From Rhodococcus qingshengii (GTDB lineage Bacteria > Actinomycetota > Actinomycetes > Mycobacteriales > Mycobacteriaceae): DNA of 64,000 nt. The position numbers and the translations under genes are program-made. The notes beneath the pieces were generated by a model. It worked only from the letters and a program-made list of their open reading frames with translations. It did not search any database and was not told the origin of the DNA. The stretch lies in assembly GCF_021025955.1 (NCBI RefSeq), contig NZ_JAJNCL010000002.1, forward strand, positions 299,626 to 363,625. Reading direction: 5' to 3'. Below, piece by piece: positions 32,801 to 39,319 of the stretch. Position 1 is the first letter of the stretch; each line of letters starts with the position of its first letter.

Positions 32801-35800
32801 TTCAAGGTCGAAGCGAGGGTGCGCGGGAGGTAGCGGAGTGCCGTGGGCCGTCATCGTTCCCAGCGCGATCTCGGGAGTTGAAGCCAGCGGATCGACAGCG
32901 AGAACCACGTGCAGGAAGGAATTCTTGTCGCCTCCGGATCCACCGACCGCCCGCTCGACTACCCAGTCGAACGGGACGTCGGCATTGGACAGAGCCGCCA
33001 CGTCGACGTCGCGCACTCGACTCAAGAACTCACCGAAGGTGTCTCCATCGAGCAGGAGCGTTCGCAGCGCCACGGTTCCGACGAACATACCGACGGAGCC
33101 GTCGAACGAAGGGTGTGTTCGACCGGACGTCGGGGTTCCGATGACAATATCGGGCGCACCGGTGATCTTGCTCAGCGCGATCGCAAGGCAGGCGTGCAAC
33201 ACCATGAAGGTCGTGCAGTCGTGTGCCCTGGCGATTTCGTTCAGCGCCGCGTGGACGGGCGAGGGCAATTCGAACGTCACGTCCCGCGCCGACGACGATT
33301 GGCCCGGCCGGCGGGATCTGTCCACGGGAAGCGCAAGAGTCGGATCAACGCCGGCGAGAGCTTTGTCCCAGAATTCCAGCTGGCGGCCAGCTAGGCTCTG
33401 CGGGTCTGCAGGATCACCGAGAACGGTTCTGTGCCAAGCAGAATAGTCGCGATAGTCGAGCGAGGGCGAAGCCCAGATCGGCGAACTCCCGGCGGCGCGG
33501 GCGTCGTACGCCGCGATGAGGTCGGAGACGATCGTCGCGAACGAAAGGCCGTCCAGGGCGATGTGATGGGCAACTACGGTCATGCGATGGTCGGCGTCGC
33601 TGTCCGAGGTGAGGATCAATCGCAAGGGCAATTCGGTCGCCAGGTCGAACCCGGCCGCAACCAAATCCGCTGACGCAGAGTCGTACTCTTCGGACGGAAC
33701 CTCGATCAGGGTCACGGACGCCGCGGACGCAGCCTGGATCGGCCATGTGTCGTGACTCTGGTCGAACGAGAACACCGTGCGCAGGACGGGATGGCGATCG
33801 GTCAGGTCACCTACCGACTCCCTCATCGCCGATGCATCCAGAACACCACTGAACGAGACCTCGAACGCAATGTTGTACGCCGACGACTGCGGATCCAGAC
33901 GGTTGAGTAGCCACAGACGTTGTTGTGCCGGAGCAATTTCCACGATGACGTCGTCCGAAATGCGCTGTGGTTCCACCAACCACTCCGCCCGACCCTCACG
34001 GATCTTCCGGGCCAGCCGCGCCGGCGTCGGGGCACCGAACACGTCCCTGACTCCAACCCTTCTTCCGAAGGCGGAACTCACGCGCGCGGCGACGTACACG
34101 GCATCGAGAGAACTACCACCCCAGGCGAACAAGTCGGAGTGCGGTCCGAGAACGCCGACGCCGACGACCTCGGCCATCACCGAGGCAATCAATTCCTCGT
34201 CGTACTCGATCGTGCGGCTTACCGCCGAGCGCTGCTCGGCGACCGCCGTCGTCGTCGGTTCAGGGAGCGCTGAACGGTCTGTCTTTCCATGGCTTGTGAC
34301 GGGCAACGCTGCCAGAATCGTCACCGAACTCGGAAGCATGGAACGCGGCAGTAGTGAGGCCAGATGGTCGAGGACCGCCTCCTGACTCAACGGACGAAGT
34401 CGGTCATCTCTGTCTTCGCTCACTGTCACATACGCTGCAATCGACCCGGATCGCTCCACCACTGCTGCCTGCGAGACGCCAGGAGTCGACAGGAGCACGG
34501 CTTCGATCTCGCCCAGTTCGACGCGTACTCCACGGATCTTGACCTGTTGATCAGTGCGGCCCAAGAACTCGAGTTGACCGGCATCGTTCCACCGCACCAC
34601 GTCCCCGGTGCGGTACATGCGCGCACCAGCGTCGGCCGTACCTATGGGCGCCGCGACAAAACGCTCCGCAGTCAGCGTCGGCGAAAGGTACCCACGCGCC
34701 AGTCCTTGTCCCATCACGTACAGCTCACCCGCGGCGCCGACTGGAGTGGGACGCAACCACGAATCCAACACCACAGCGGCAACGCCGTCGATCGGGCGCC
34801 CGATCGGTGTATCACCGCCAGGCACCAGCGGCTCGCTCATGAATGCCGCGACGGTTGCTTCACTAGGGCCGTACGAATTCACGATGTCGACGTGACTCGA
34901 CCACGCATCGACGAGCGTCCCCGGCGGTCGCTCGCCGCCCACGTTCAACACTCGAAGATCCGGCAGTTCCCGAGGATCCATCGTCAGAGGAACCGATGGT
35001 GTCGAGATCAGGTGCGTGACACCCTCGAGCCGCAAATAGTCTTCGAGGTCAACTCCGCCGATCAAACCGGGAGGAACGATCACGGCAGTCGCACCGCAGC
35101 CGTGAGCAAGCAGAATCTCGAGGATCGCCACATCGAACGACGTGGATGCCAGGAGCGCGACTCGAGACGAACTATCGATGTTCAATCGCCGTGCGTGAGA
35201 ACGCAGCAACGGCAAAATGCCTCGGTGCGTGACCGCGACGCCCTTCGGCCGTCCGCTCGACCCCGAGGTGTAGACCACGTAGGCGGTATCGTCCAGGGAT
35301 ACGTCGGCGATGGATGAACCGGCCCCCGCAGTTCGATCGATCGGCCCATCGACAGTTTCGTCGACTCTGGGACTGACGACGCAGACCCACGCCGGCACGT
35401 CCGCCGGATCATCACCGACCACGACAGACACGTTGGCATCGTCGAGAATGAAAGCGACACGCTCGGAGGGTGTTTGAGGATCAACGAAAAGAACCACCGC
35501 ACCGGCCCGCACTACTGCATGAAACGCAACTACGGAATCGGTCGAGCGCTGGGCGAGGATCCCGACGACGTCACCTCGGCCGACGCCGTTCTCTACGAGC
35601 AAGGCACACAGTGCATCCGCGCGAGCGCCGAGTCGGTCGTAGGTGAGGTCCACACCTTGGTCGCGGATCGCGACGGCACTCCCCTGCCCTGCCCCGTCTC
35701 TGATGACCGCATCGAGCGTCGCGAATCCGCCCGTCCGCGGTCCTAGCGCGGGGACCAGATCTTTCAGTTCGTCCGCCGAGAGGACAAGGAGGTCACCGAG

Positions 35801-37066
35801 CGCCTTGGTGGCCGAGTCGAGGAATCCCTCGAGTAGCCGAACGAACTGACGATGGTGCATCGCCAGGTCACGTTCGCTGTACAGGCGCGGATTGGCTTCG
35901 AAGGACAGGCGAACGTTCTCCCCTGCGATCGACGGATAAATGCTGAAGAACAGATCTTCGGTGGGTCCGGATGTGAGGACGTGAAATTCACCGACGACGT
36001 CACCGAGCCGTATCGCTTCGTGAAACATCATGACGTTCACGGCCGGGCCCGTCGAGTCGCGGGATCCGCCCTGATCTCCCTGGAAACCCATGTCCTCGTA
36101 ACGGAATCGCTGGTGCCGCAATGCGCCGGTCATCTGCACCGAGATCTGACGCACCAACTCCTGTGCTGACAGATCCCGATCAAGTTGCGCACGAACAGGC
36201 ACGATGTTGGACAGCATTCCGCCCGAACGTCTCGACTTTGCCGAGGTGCGGCCGGACACCGGCAGGCTGAGGACGACGTCGTCGGAATCAGTCATCCGAC
36301 CGAGATAGGACGCGAATGCACCGACGAGGATCGCCACCTCGGACGTAGCCCACTCGGTCGCGACATCCGAAAGCTGTTTTGCAAGCGTTGGATTCAAGGT
36401 CTGCACCAACATGCGCTGCGGCATGGACGTCAGCCCGGCGCCGTCGGCGAGGCGAACCGGGTGAGGAAGGCCCTCTGACATCTCCTTCCAGTACTGCTCG
36501 TCCGATCGATACCGCGCCGAGGATCGATAGTCGACATCGAGGTCATGCAGCGCACGTACCCCCACACCACCGAAAGGAGTCAGCTTCTTGCCGTGAACAA
36601 GATGTGAATAGCGCTCGGCCACTCGCGTGGTGAGTGTCATCGCCGCATACCCGTCGAGCACGAGGTGGTGGGCATGTGAATACCAGAAAAAGTGGTTGTC
36701 TTCCAGGTGAAGCAGCGCCCCAGAGATCAGGCGATCGGACATCACGTCAAGTGGCCGTGAGTATTCCGCTCTCATCCACTCGTTCGCGCGCTGAACTGGA
36801 TCATCCTCGCTGCGTAGGTCGAGATATTCGAGATCGTCGAGGATGGAGTGATCGACGACCTGACGCGGCTCGGCATCAGTAGCGACGAGGCGAACGAACG
36901 CCGACTCCAATTCATGACATGCAGTATTCGTTGCCTCGATCAGCGCGTCGACGTCAACCGGTCCTCGTAGCTCCACGTACTGAGCCACCACGAACGGAGT
37001 TGACGGACTCAGTTGCTGCGCGAACCACAGCGCGAGCTGAGCCCGAGACAACGGAAAAGCGCTCAA
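20816..37066 (-). CDS. five-module non-ribosomal peptide synthetase
   Basis: 5416 aa. Order by motifs: C1 1-440 (HHLVLDG at 133), A1 455-935, T1 (GGSSL, S986); C2 1045-1480 (HHIALDG), A2 1505-1985, T2 (S2030); C3 2095-2520 (HHIAADA at 2221), A3 2545-3035, T3 (S3082); C4 3143-3560 (HHIAVDG), A4, T4; C5 (HHIAIDG), A5, T5 (S5097); TE about 5155-5405 with GWSAGG (S5234), D5261 and H5380. No epimerisation, methylation or cyclisation domain is seen, so a five-residue peptide released by the TE is expected. By eye A2 reads DFWNVGMVH, the known threonine code; A1, A3, A4 and A5 match no code I can name. C1 resembles the starter C domain of EntF, suggesting an acyl or aryl cap delivered by an outside carrier. 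No MbtH-like or tailoring gene lies nearby. Confidence 0.95.
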   Translation of the reverse strand: MSAFPLSRAQLALWFAQQLSPSTPFVVAQYVELRGPVDVDALIEATNTACHELESAFVRLVATDAEPRQVVDHSILDDLEYLDLRSEDDPVQRANEWMRAEYSRPLDVMSDRLISGALLHLEDNHFFWYSHAHHLVLDGYAAMTLTTRVAERYSHLVHGKKLTPFGGVGVRALHDLDVDYRSSARYRSDEQYWKEMSEGLPHPVRLADGAGLTSMPQRMLVQTLNPTLAKQLSDVATEWATSEVAILVGAFASYLGRMTDSDDVVLSLPVSGRTSAKSRRSGGMLSNIVPVRAQLDRDLSAQELVRQISVQMTGALRHQRFRYEDMGFQGDQGGSRDSTGPAVNVMMFHEAIRLGDVVGEFHVLTSGPTEDLFFSIYPSIAGENVRLSFEANPRLYSERDLAMHHRQFVRLLEGFLDSATKALGDLLVLSADELKDLVPALGPRTGGFATLDAVIRDGAGQGSAVAIRDQGVDLTYDRLGARADALCALLVENGVGRGDVVGILAQRSTDSVVAFHAVVRAGAVVLFVDPQTPSERVAFILDDANVSVVVGDDPADVPAWVCVVSPRVDETVDGPIDRTAGAGSSIADVSLDDTAYVVYTSGSSGRPKGVAVTHRGILPLLRSHARRLNIDSSSRVALLASTSFDVAILEILLAHGCGATAVIVPPGLIGGVDLEDYLRLEGVTHLISTPSVPLTMDPRELPDLRVLNVGGERPPGTLVDAWSSHVDIVNSYGPSEATVAAFMSEPLVPGGDTPIGRPIDGVAAVVLDSWLRPTPVGAAGELYVMGQGLARGYLSPTLTAERFVAAPIGTADAGARMYRTGDVVRWNDAGQLEFLGRTDQQVKIRGVRVELGEIEAVLLSTPGVSQAAVVERSGSIAAYVTVSEDRDDRLRPLSQEAVLDHLASLLPRSMLPSSVTILAALPVTSHGKTDRSALPEPTTTAVAEQRSAVSRTIEYDEELIASVMAEVVGVGVLGPHSDLFAWGGSSLDAVYVAARVSSAFGRRVGVRDVFGAPTPARLARKIREGRAEWLVEPQRISDDVIVEIAPAQQRLWLLNRLDPQSSAYNIAFEVSFSGVLDASAMRESVGDLTDRHPVLRTVFSFDQSHDTWPIQAASAASVTLIEVPSEEYDSASADLVAAGFDLATELPLRLILTSDSDADHRMTVVAHHIALDGLSFATIVSDLIAAYDARAAGSSPIWASPSLDYRDYSAWHRTVLGDPADPQSLAGRQLEFWDKALAGVDPTLALPVDRSRRPGQSSSARDVTFELPSPVHAALNEIARAHDCTTFMVLHACLAIALSKITGAPDIVIGTPTSGRTHPSFDGSVGMFVGTVALRTLLLDGDTFGEFLSRVRDVDVAALSNADVPFDWVVERAVGGSGGDKNSFLHVVLAVDPLASTPEIALGTMTAHGTPLPPAHPRFDLEVTVRENRTVDGGASGIWGTFRYADDLFDAATVGGWVERLRRVCDSVTENSSIMLRDIDVLSVAEREELQVHVPPPALGANSLSDLFAGVATKRSNAIAVTSGNSRVTYAELQVRSEALAAALIDRGIRVGDRVAVGLPRSIDLVVAILAVVRAGAAYVPIDLQYPDARIRYVLADARPKAILSTPSSATRFGEYEHAVVSVDETADAAEYWPVAPLESAAYVIYTSGSTGAPKGVVVSQGNVLALLASTRKIFDFGPEDVWTMFHSYAFDFSVWEMWGALTTGGSLVIVDGDVARSPERFVDLIVRERVTVLNQTPAAFYAFAEVTQEMLLPLRSIVFGGDRLDVWRVEAWFDRHPDVRGVNMFGITETTVHVTSVELPAGVGAASPIGSPLPGLRSYVLDTALEHVPPGSVGELYVAGPQVAAGYLGQPGMTSSRFVPEPGFDGARMYRSGDLVRWRAGRLEYVRRADSQMALRGYRVEPGEVESALLAHTSVEQAAVVVRELDSGPTLVGYITPENGHDLDGVLRTARSLLPGYMVPSALMPLASLPVTINGKIDRTSLPTPVSLTQPSRQSRDFFEQTVAAILSDLMDVPNVDPARNFFDQGANSLIATRLSSRLNAVLGCNLDVRDVFEHPFVDQLAGIAAARIGTGQASPVSLVPLSLVPRSDTTEVQLSDSQHRMWILNQLDTESAGYNIPIVLRLTGELDVVAVELAIRDLIKHHRTLRTVYPVVGERPVQKVLDAREASPPLQLEALAGEDAENRVAQLVGSGFDVTTDPPVRVALFQVSPDEHVLAVVVHHIAADARSLEVLVRDFTAAYIARTEQQAPQWSPLALEYSDYTAWQRESGIPDTVSSYWKQALEGLPEQVTLPLDHPRSTSARASSCRVVVSGPVRTGLQAVARSNNATMFMVVHAALAALLARHTGSSDVVVGTVVSGRTAPELDELVGMFAGTIVLRTEVDPSKSFGQLVEQVRQRDVSAFAHAEMPFESLVDLIDPPRSRSRHPLFQVALSFQTVHPTTWSVPGLSVTQIAPDVRHANFDLQLNVTDAGIGGGFTLEFVYNADLFDDLTVSSFADRFERFLGHVSIDSKIAVGGIDLLDSAERALLVPAHGAADRPDQSRRSGTTLASVLRFGVESAPDAVAVEGEGNTLTYRELDAQSDVAADELRARGVGVDQVAAWTADRSIASIVQLWAIAKVGAAPALVDPEHPQARLRDVLETLGDGTIGGRNVGVENAGVENAGGEKDTDSARECSDSLAAYVVFTSGTSGTPKAVIVTNGGLGVIAEDLPGRFSAGRGSRVFHRGAPGFDMTLLEVLIASTSGATLVLAKNDELFGSGLASALRRERITHLCATPTVVASIGNPSLPDLATVMFGGERLSGALAKRWQPGRRVINGYGPAESTMYSLATEPLSIEHLSTDSHDGSVGHPLAGVDAVVLDDRLEPVPPGVAGELYLSGRMLARGYAGQPSRTAERFVATSSGARMYRTGDLVMWKPEISKPATQKPEGNAYRLHYLGRTDAQVKVNGVRIEPGEIEAVIQSAAHVDFCIAGVRSSASGSPLLVAYVRSSGAERVDTGRLRVAVAEVLPTYMVPHVIVEIEGDLPMRNGKVDFDGLPLPALDASRTEGPDTDAEYLVAAAFAAVLGGVGDDRDADFFSLGGNSLSAAEVTSLLSSSLGHVVPLRTVFEHPTVAALAARLDSLEQIDSVTDLVRLEPRRDPTPAPLSRNQRAMWVLNQRNTASGAYNLPICIEIVGELDVSALRHAATDLVGRHDVLRTRYPGTPPVQVVDPPSSVTVETRLVGDIEVEVLLREFGSRGFDVAADLPVRWMLLQLSPVRHVLAVSFHHIAVDGVSMRTVVGDLLTAYGKRRAGLDPQWPPLPIQYGDFAAWEAASDVPPAVEEFWRRALDGVTSVSPLTVDHTDDGPLSVARRVNFVIPAVVTSALQARADRLKVSLFAVVHAALSVVLAKLSGNPDVVIATAVDGRRTPQLDGMVGMFVDTVPLRLRIDGDMPIDLLLATAFDADVAAFEYSSVPAELVGELLGGRTPQVALGLQNFAVPAVEVAGLTIEAREIETATTKFPMHVSLAPAVDGSLTGAVVYAASAFDPSSADAVTRHLSRVLTSIAEDLPVLVSDLAVGAAPSWTAVEVDSSRTLTEIFASTAARFPNNIALDDGQSTVTYAELDSASDAQAWELVARGAGPGAVYEIPAVRTIAYLVRMLAITKTGAAFVPIDPDLPTARLKQLRTVLSDRSPVPGRQYPDSVAYVVHTSGSTGKPKGVAVTHRGLGLLTDDAIRKYGVTSGSVVLHGYKPTFDAAILEMMLAIGAGATLAVAPREAFGGRALEEFVAERGVTHMLSTPAVLDTMAPERFDSLEVVAVGGDVLSPSTARAWSRRARMLNAYGPTECTVVTTVAEVDHRVTIGVPLTGIGAEVLDTRLHPVPWAGIGELYVSGPGLAMGYAGDPAGTASSFVAAPGGRRRYRTGDLVHRRTDDTLGFVGRSDRQMSVRGIRVEPAEIESALRRCLGVEAAAVVLVDEIAVACAVGDSLESGQLTIELAAMLPAYLMPGRVVVLESIPLTSNGKLDADALRRHVFESQAPDAAVTVSEELVTAVMSEHVSGSFGALHNLFESGGDSLAAAAVAGRLASIFARDVPVRAVFDHPSPRAMSQWLSSSASDGTRRELTRRDPGMPAPLAPSQQRLWLINQLQPESTAYNLTFAAILADGIDRSVLSSALGDVVDRHAVLRTVLVPGEFGPQQVEIDSVAFDLTPVQVDDIRASAQAFANVQFDLERDVPFRVRVFTENAGANSAGSTVLAIVVHHIAIDGASMGPILADFAAAFKARTVGKEWDRSADGISYGDYSLWARESLGDSEDSLSVAHRQLDYWSNVLRGVEDVLALPVDRPRSLLSSRSDEMVTEVLDGTTYDALSALARSHGVTVFMVVHSVIAVLLARECVTDDVVVGAAVSLRNDPALLNVAGMMVGTVALRTRINSADHFTAVLDEVRRVDLEAMANADVSFDDVVAKVDPPRRMNEHPLFTVMLAYRRALELPQIDGVSAFDIDIAGASTGYDLTWDLVDAGDSLTIRLLYATDKFRKSTAELFMQRVTRIAESVIAEPEIVVGEIELLSGFERSALTVANPRTVDPLTIADIFERALCQAPDGVALEENGQLWTYRDLHEASSHWTRELVGRGIGPDDIVAVALGRGHLWIVALWAVARAGAAWLSLDPALPTVRRQTMVEECGSVVGLTAQGAAESLPDCVEWLSMDESRTASEATEASATPARPDNLAYVIYTSGSTGRPKGVEVSHRGIMNVYTAHAEIAQLDRGPRVLQLASSTFDASVIEILLAAAGCGTLILAPDFVYGGEELTSLLVAADVTHLIVTPTVLATVDPDSVQPLIVESMGEPLSARLASAWSSRHHIVNGYGPTESTVAASISHPIIDGDVTVGTPVPGTTALVLDQRLRPVPDGVTGELFLSGENLARGYVASPGLTADRFVANPFVANPAAVGTRMYRTGDLVRRRRHDRALEYLGRNDAQVKVRGVRVEPAEVDAALSSHGAVTFSVTVVTDDGRGSAELRSYVTLAENNSATERELRDFVSGSLPKHLLPSSVTVVDRVPLLASGKIDVAALPAPAPQVGSSADRPVSATERQVAQAFESVTGAVSVGRHDDFFELGGTSMGAVQVASRLREALNREFPVQWIFTDRTVTELASRLDLDHADVLEGDSFHSDPLDTIVMLGGNPDDVRSPLFCVHPVSGIAWCYVGLVGRLEGRRVYGIQATGAGELPGTVAELASGYVDAVRMVQPSGEYHLLGWSAGGTIALEMACQLEEAGDLVGSVAMLDALLPEMMPSVQAAPEPSELFAQIGLAEVETATAAVTFVDVAAEIRRQTGMDFLTDTVLESVVGRVEKLSRIVRDHRPRSYSGSVELFVAQHDLPEHRHLVEKWSELAGSLRTYLVDCSHSEMSSMEVLASVAKVLVDNRQSIESEAGKRNHTGVQ
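22295..22324. repeat. 15-bp duplication inside the NRPS A5 domain
   Basis: gggatttgcgacaaa and gggattggccacaaa stand head to tail (12 of 15 identical). In the protein this gives FVANPFVANP just before the A7 region (YRTGDL), a five-residue insertion in a surface loop. Confidence 0.75.
29074..29118. repeat. 15-bp tandem repeat in the NRPS A3 linker
   Basis: Two exact copies of caccagcgttctcaa (29074-29088, 29089-29103) and a diverged third (29104-29118). They encode GVENAGVENAGGE, a linker that lies in A3 just before the core motif FTSGTSGTPK. Confidence 0.88.
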
Positions 37067-37258
37067 CCCGTCACCTCACATTTCACCAGCCTTGTAATTC
37101 ACGAACGTTCGGTGGCTGATCACGTGAATCCATGGGAGCGAACACCACGAACGGCCGAACCGAACCCTACTGTCTCGTCTAAGTTTTCACCACCGGGCCA
37201 ACACTGCTAGACATGTCGTCGCAGCTTTCACGCACTCAAACGTCAGGAGCTTCAGCGG

Positions 37259-39118
37259 ATGAACAACGACACGGTGGGACCAAAGTCCGACGACGATTCC
37301 GGGGCTGAACCGATCGGCTCCGACAACATCCCGCCGAGCGGTCCGGAGCGCGAATCCAAGGGGTCGGCTGCATTTCTCCGAAGCCACCGAACCGCAGTCG
37401 CGATCACGGCATCGACACTGGTCGTGGGTGGTTTTGTAGCCTGGCTCGGGTACACGGCATACGAGGCGCAGGGCAACCTGGAAGCGGCTCGCGACCATGC
37501 ACAATCGGCAAAGAGTGCGCTCCTTGCCGGGGATACGGGGGTCGCAGAGTCCGCCGCGGCGGAAGCCGATGTCGCGGCATCGACCGCCTATGACAACACC
37601 CATTCGCTTCCCTGGAACATCGCCGCAGCTGTTCCGGTCATCGGGTCGCCCTTCGACTCGACGCGCCAGATGACCGAGGTCGTTCAGGGACTCACGCGTG
37701 ACGTTCTCGGTCCTGCTGTCACTGTCGGAACTTCACTCGCACCAACGGAATTGGTGCAGCCCGGCGGACGCTTGGCACTCGCACCGTTACGCGAAGCAGA
37801 ACCGAAACTGGCCGAAACAGCTATCGCCGCGGAATTGATGTCGTCGCAGGCACAGGAAGTTCCCGAATCGAAGTACCTAGGCCGAGTTAACGATGCCCGC
37901 GCAGAATTGCAGTCGCAGACAAGCGAACTGGCTACCCTGTTGACGAACACCGCCACAGCGGCTCGCATCGCACCGGCGATGCTCGGCACCGACGGACCGC
38001 GCAATTACTTCATCGGTTTCCAGACCAATGCAGAGGCCCGCGGAACCGGTGGCCTCTTGGGCGGATACGGCATCGTCCGAGTCGACGACGGCGCCGCTCG
38101 GGTGGATACACTCTCCCCCAACTCCGAACTAACACTGGACAATCAACCGATAGACCTTGGTCCTGACTTCAATCAGCTGTACGGAACAAGTCGCCCGACC
38201 ACAGATTCTCGCAACAGCAACCTCAGCTCGCACTTTCCCTACGCGGCACAGATCTGGCAGTCCCTGTGGTCACAGGAGTCCGGGGGTGAGATGGTCGACG
38301 GTGCAATTGCGACCGATCCGATAGCACTGAGTTACATCCTGAAAGCGGTGGGGCCGATCAAGATGCCCGATGGGGAGTCGGTGACAGCCGACAACGTCGT
38401 AGAACTGACCGAGTCGACCGCGTATGCACGCTTTCCTTCCGACAACAAGGCACGAAAGCAGTATCTGCAGACCATCGCGGCTCGCGTCGTCGAGAAGATG
38501 ACCGGGAACATCAAGTCCCCGAGCGCACTGCTGGAAGCATTGGGCAAGGGCGTCAGCGAGGGCAGAATCGCGGTGTGGAGTTCGCACCCCGAGGAACAAT
38601 CAGTTCTCGCCGACACGGTCCTCGGTCATACGATCCCCGGAGATTCGGCGCCGTATGCCGGTGTGGTGATCAACAATCAAGCCGGCAACAAGCTCGACTA
38701 CTACCTCACAAGAGAAATCGACTACACAGCGCAGACGTGCACCGGCGACACCCGAAAGACAACGGTCACCGTTCGACTGACAAACAACGCACCCGACGCC
38801 GACCTGACCGAATACGTCAGCGGGATCGTCGACAACCCCGGACGACTGCCCAAGGGCACCAACGTGGCCGCAGTCACCCTGCTGGCAACGACCGGAGCAA
38901 AACTCGACACGGTCTCGGTGGGCGGGCAGATTTCGTTTGCCGTCAACGGATCAGAGCAGGGGCACCCGGCCTACATGACGAGGGCTGTCATTCCGCGAGG
39001 ACAAACGATTGAACTGAAGTTCGATCTGACCGAGCCCACGGCAGAGGGCGAGGCCCGCGTACCGGTCCAGCCGCTGGTCGACGAACCGAAGATCACGGTC
39101 GACGTGCCTACCTGCTGA
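37259..39118 (+). CDS. DUF4012 membrane-anchored protein
   Basis: 619 aa. A Ser/Pro/acidic cytoplasmic tail (1-48) precedes one membrane helix (about 49-66, VAITASTLVVGGFVAWLGY). The large outer part carries the DUF4012 signature: NYFIGFQTNAEARGTGGLLG(GYG) and later GAIATDPIALSYILKAVGPI. DUF4012 proteins are exported to the cell surface in Gram-positive bacteria; their role is not settled. It is divergent from the NRPS gene (192 bases between starts), so shared control is possible. AGGAG stands 9 bases before the ATG. A long hairpin terminator follows. Confidence 0.88.
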   Translation: MNNDTVGPKSDDDSGAEPIGSDNIPPSGPERESKGSAAFLRSHRTAVAITASTLVVGGFVAWLGYTAYEAQGNLEAARDHAQSAKSALLAGDTGVAESAAAEADVAASTAYDNTHSLPWNIAAAVPVIGSPFDSTRQMTEVVQGLTRDVLGPAVTVGTSLAPTELVQPGGRLALAPLREAEPKLAETAIAAELMSSQAQEVPESKYLGRVNDARAELQSQTSELATLLTNTATAARIAPAMLGTDGPRNYFIGFQTNAEARGTGGLLGGYGIVRVDDGAARVDTLSPNSELTLDNQPIDLGPDFNQLYGTSRPTTDSRNSNLSSHFPYAAQIWQSLWSQESGGEMVDGAIATDPIALSYILKAVGPIKMPDGESVTADNVVELTESTAYARFPSDNKARKQYLQTIAARVVEKMTGNIKSPSALLEALGKGVSEGRIAVWSSHPEEQSVLADTVLGHTIPGDSAPYAGVVINNQAGNKLDYYLTREIDYTAQTCTGDTRKTTVTVRLTNNAPDADLTEYVSGIVDNPGRLPKGTNVAAVTLLATTGAKLDTVSVGGQISFAVNGSEQGHPAYMTRAVIPRGQTIELKFDLTEPTAEGEARVPVQPLVDEPKITVDVPTC

Positions 39119-39121
39119 ACG

Positions 39122-39171
39122 TGATCGGCAAACGTCTATCGCTCCCCTGCCGAACGGACGTTTGCCGATCA
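39122..39171 (+). terminator. hairpin terminator after the DUF4012 gene
   Basis: TGATCGGCAAACGTC (39122-39136) pairs over 15 bases with GACGTTTGCCGATCA (39157-39171). It lies 4 bases after the stop codon of the DUF4012 gene, and a short T-rich stretch follows. Confidence 0.85.
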
Positions 39172-39216
39172 GCGTCTTTCGACAGCCCTCGATGAACTTT
39201 CAACAGATTTGAAATT

Positions 39217-39235
39217 TTAGCGAAGGCTAGCCTAT
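39217..39235. promoter_or_regulatory. IdeR/DtxR-type iron box
   Basis: TTAGCGAAGGCTAGCCTAT matches the consensus TTAGGTTAGGCTAACCTAA at 14 of 19 positions, with the central AGGCTA and CCTA kept. It lies 85 bases before the start of the siderophore-binding lipoprotein gene, so iron-dependent repression by an IdeR/DtxR-family protein is likely. Confidence 0.7.
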
Positions 39236-39319
39236 GCTTCCTGACGCGCCTGGAACCAGCCGTCGGCTGCGATCCGTCGGATTCACACTCCTCGGCGCAT
39301 CGACAATGGAAGGTTCCTC

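Noticed and set aside
20816-37066. Assignment of the NRPS to a known catecholate siderophore such as heterobactin
   Set aside because: No dihydroxybenzoate genes, ornithine hydroxylase, or iron box at the NRPS start; module number and the Thr code do not by themselves support it.
37067-37258. Search for an iron box or other clear operator between the NRPS and DUF4012 genes
   Set aside because: Only short chance palindromes (for example TCACGTGA near 37120) are seen; none matches a known motif well enough.
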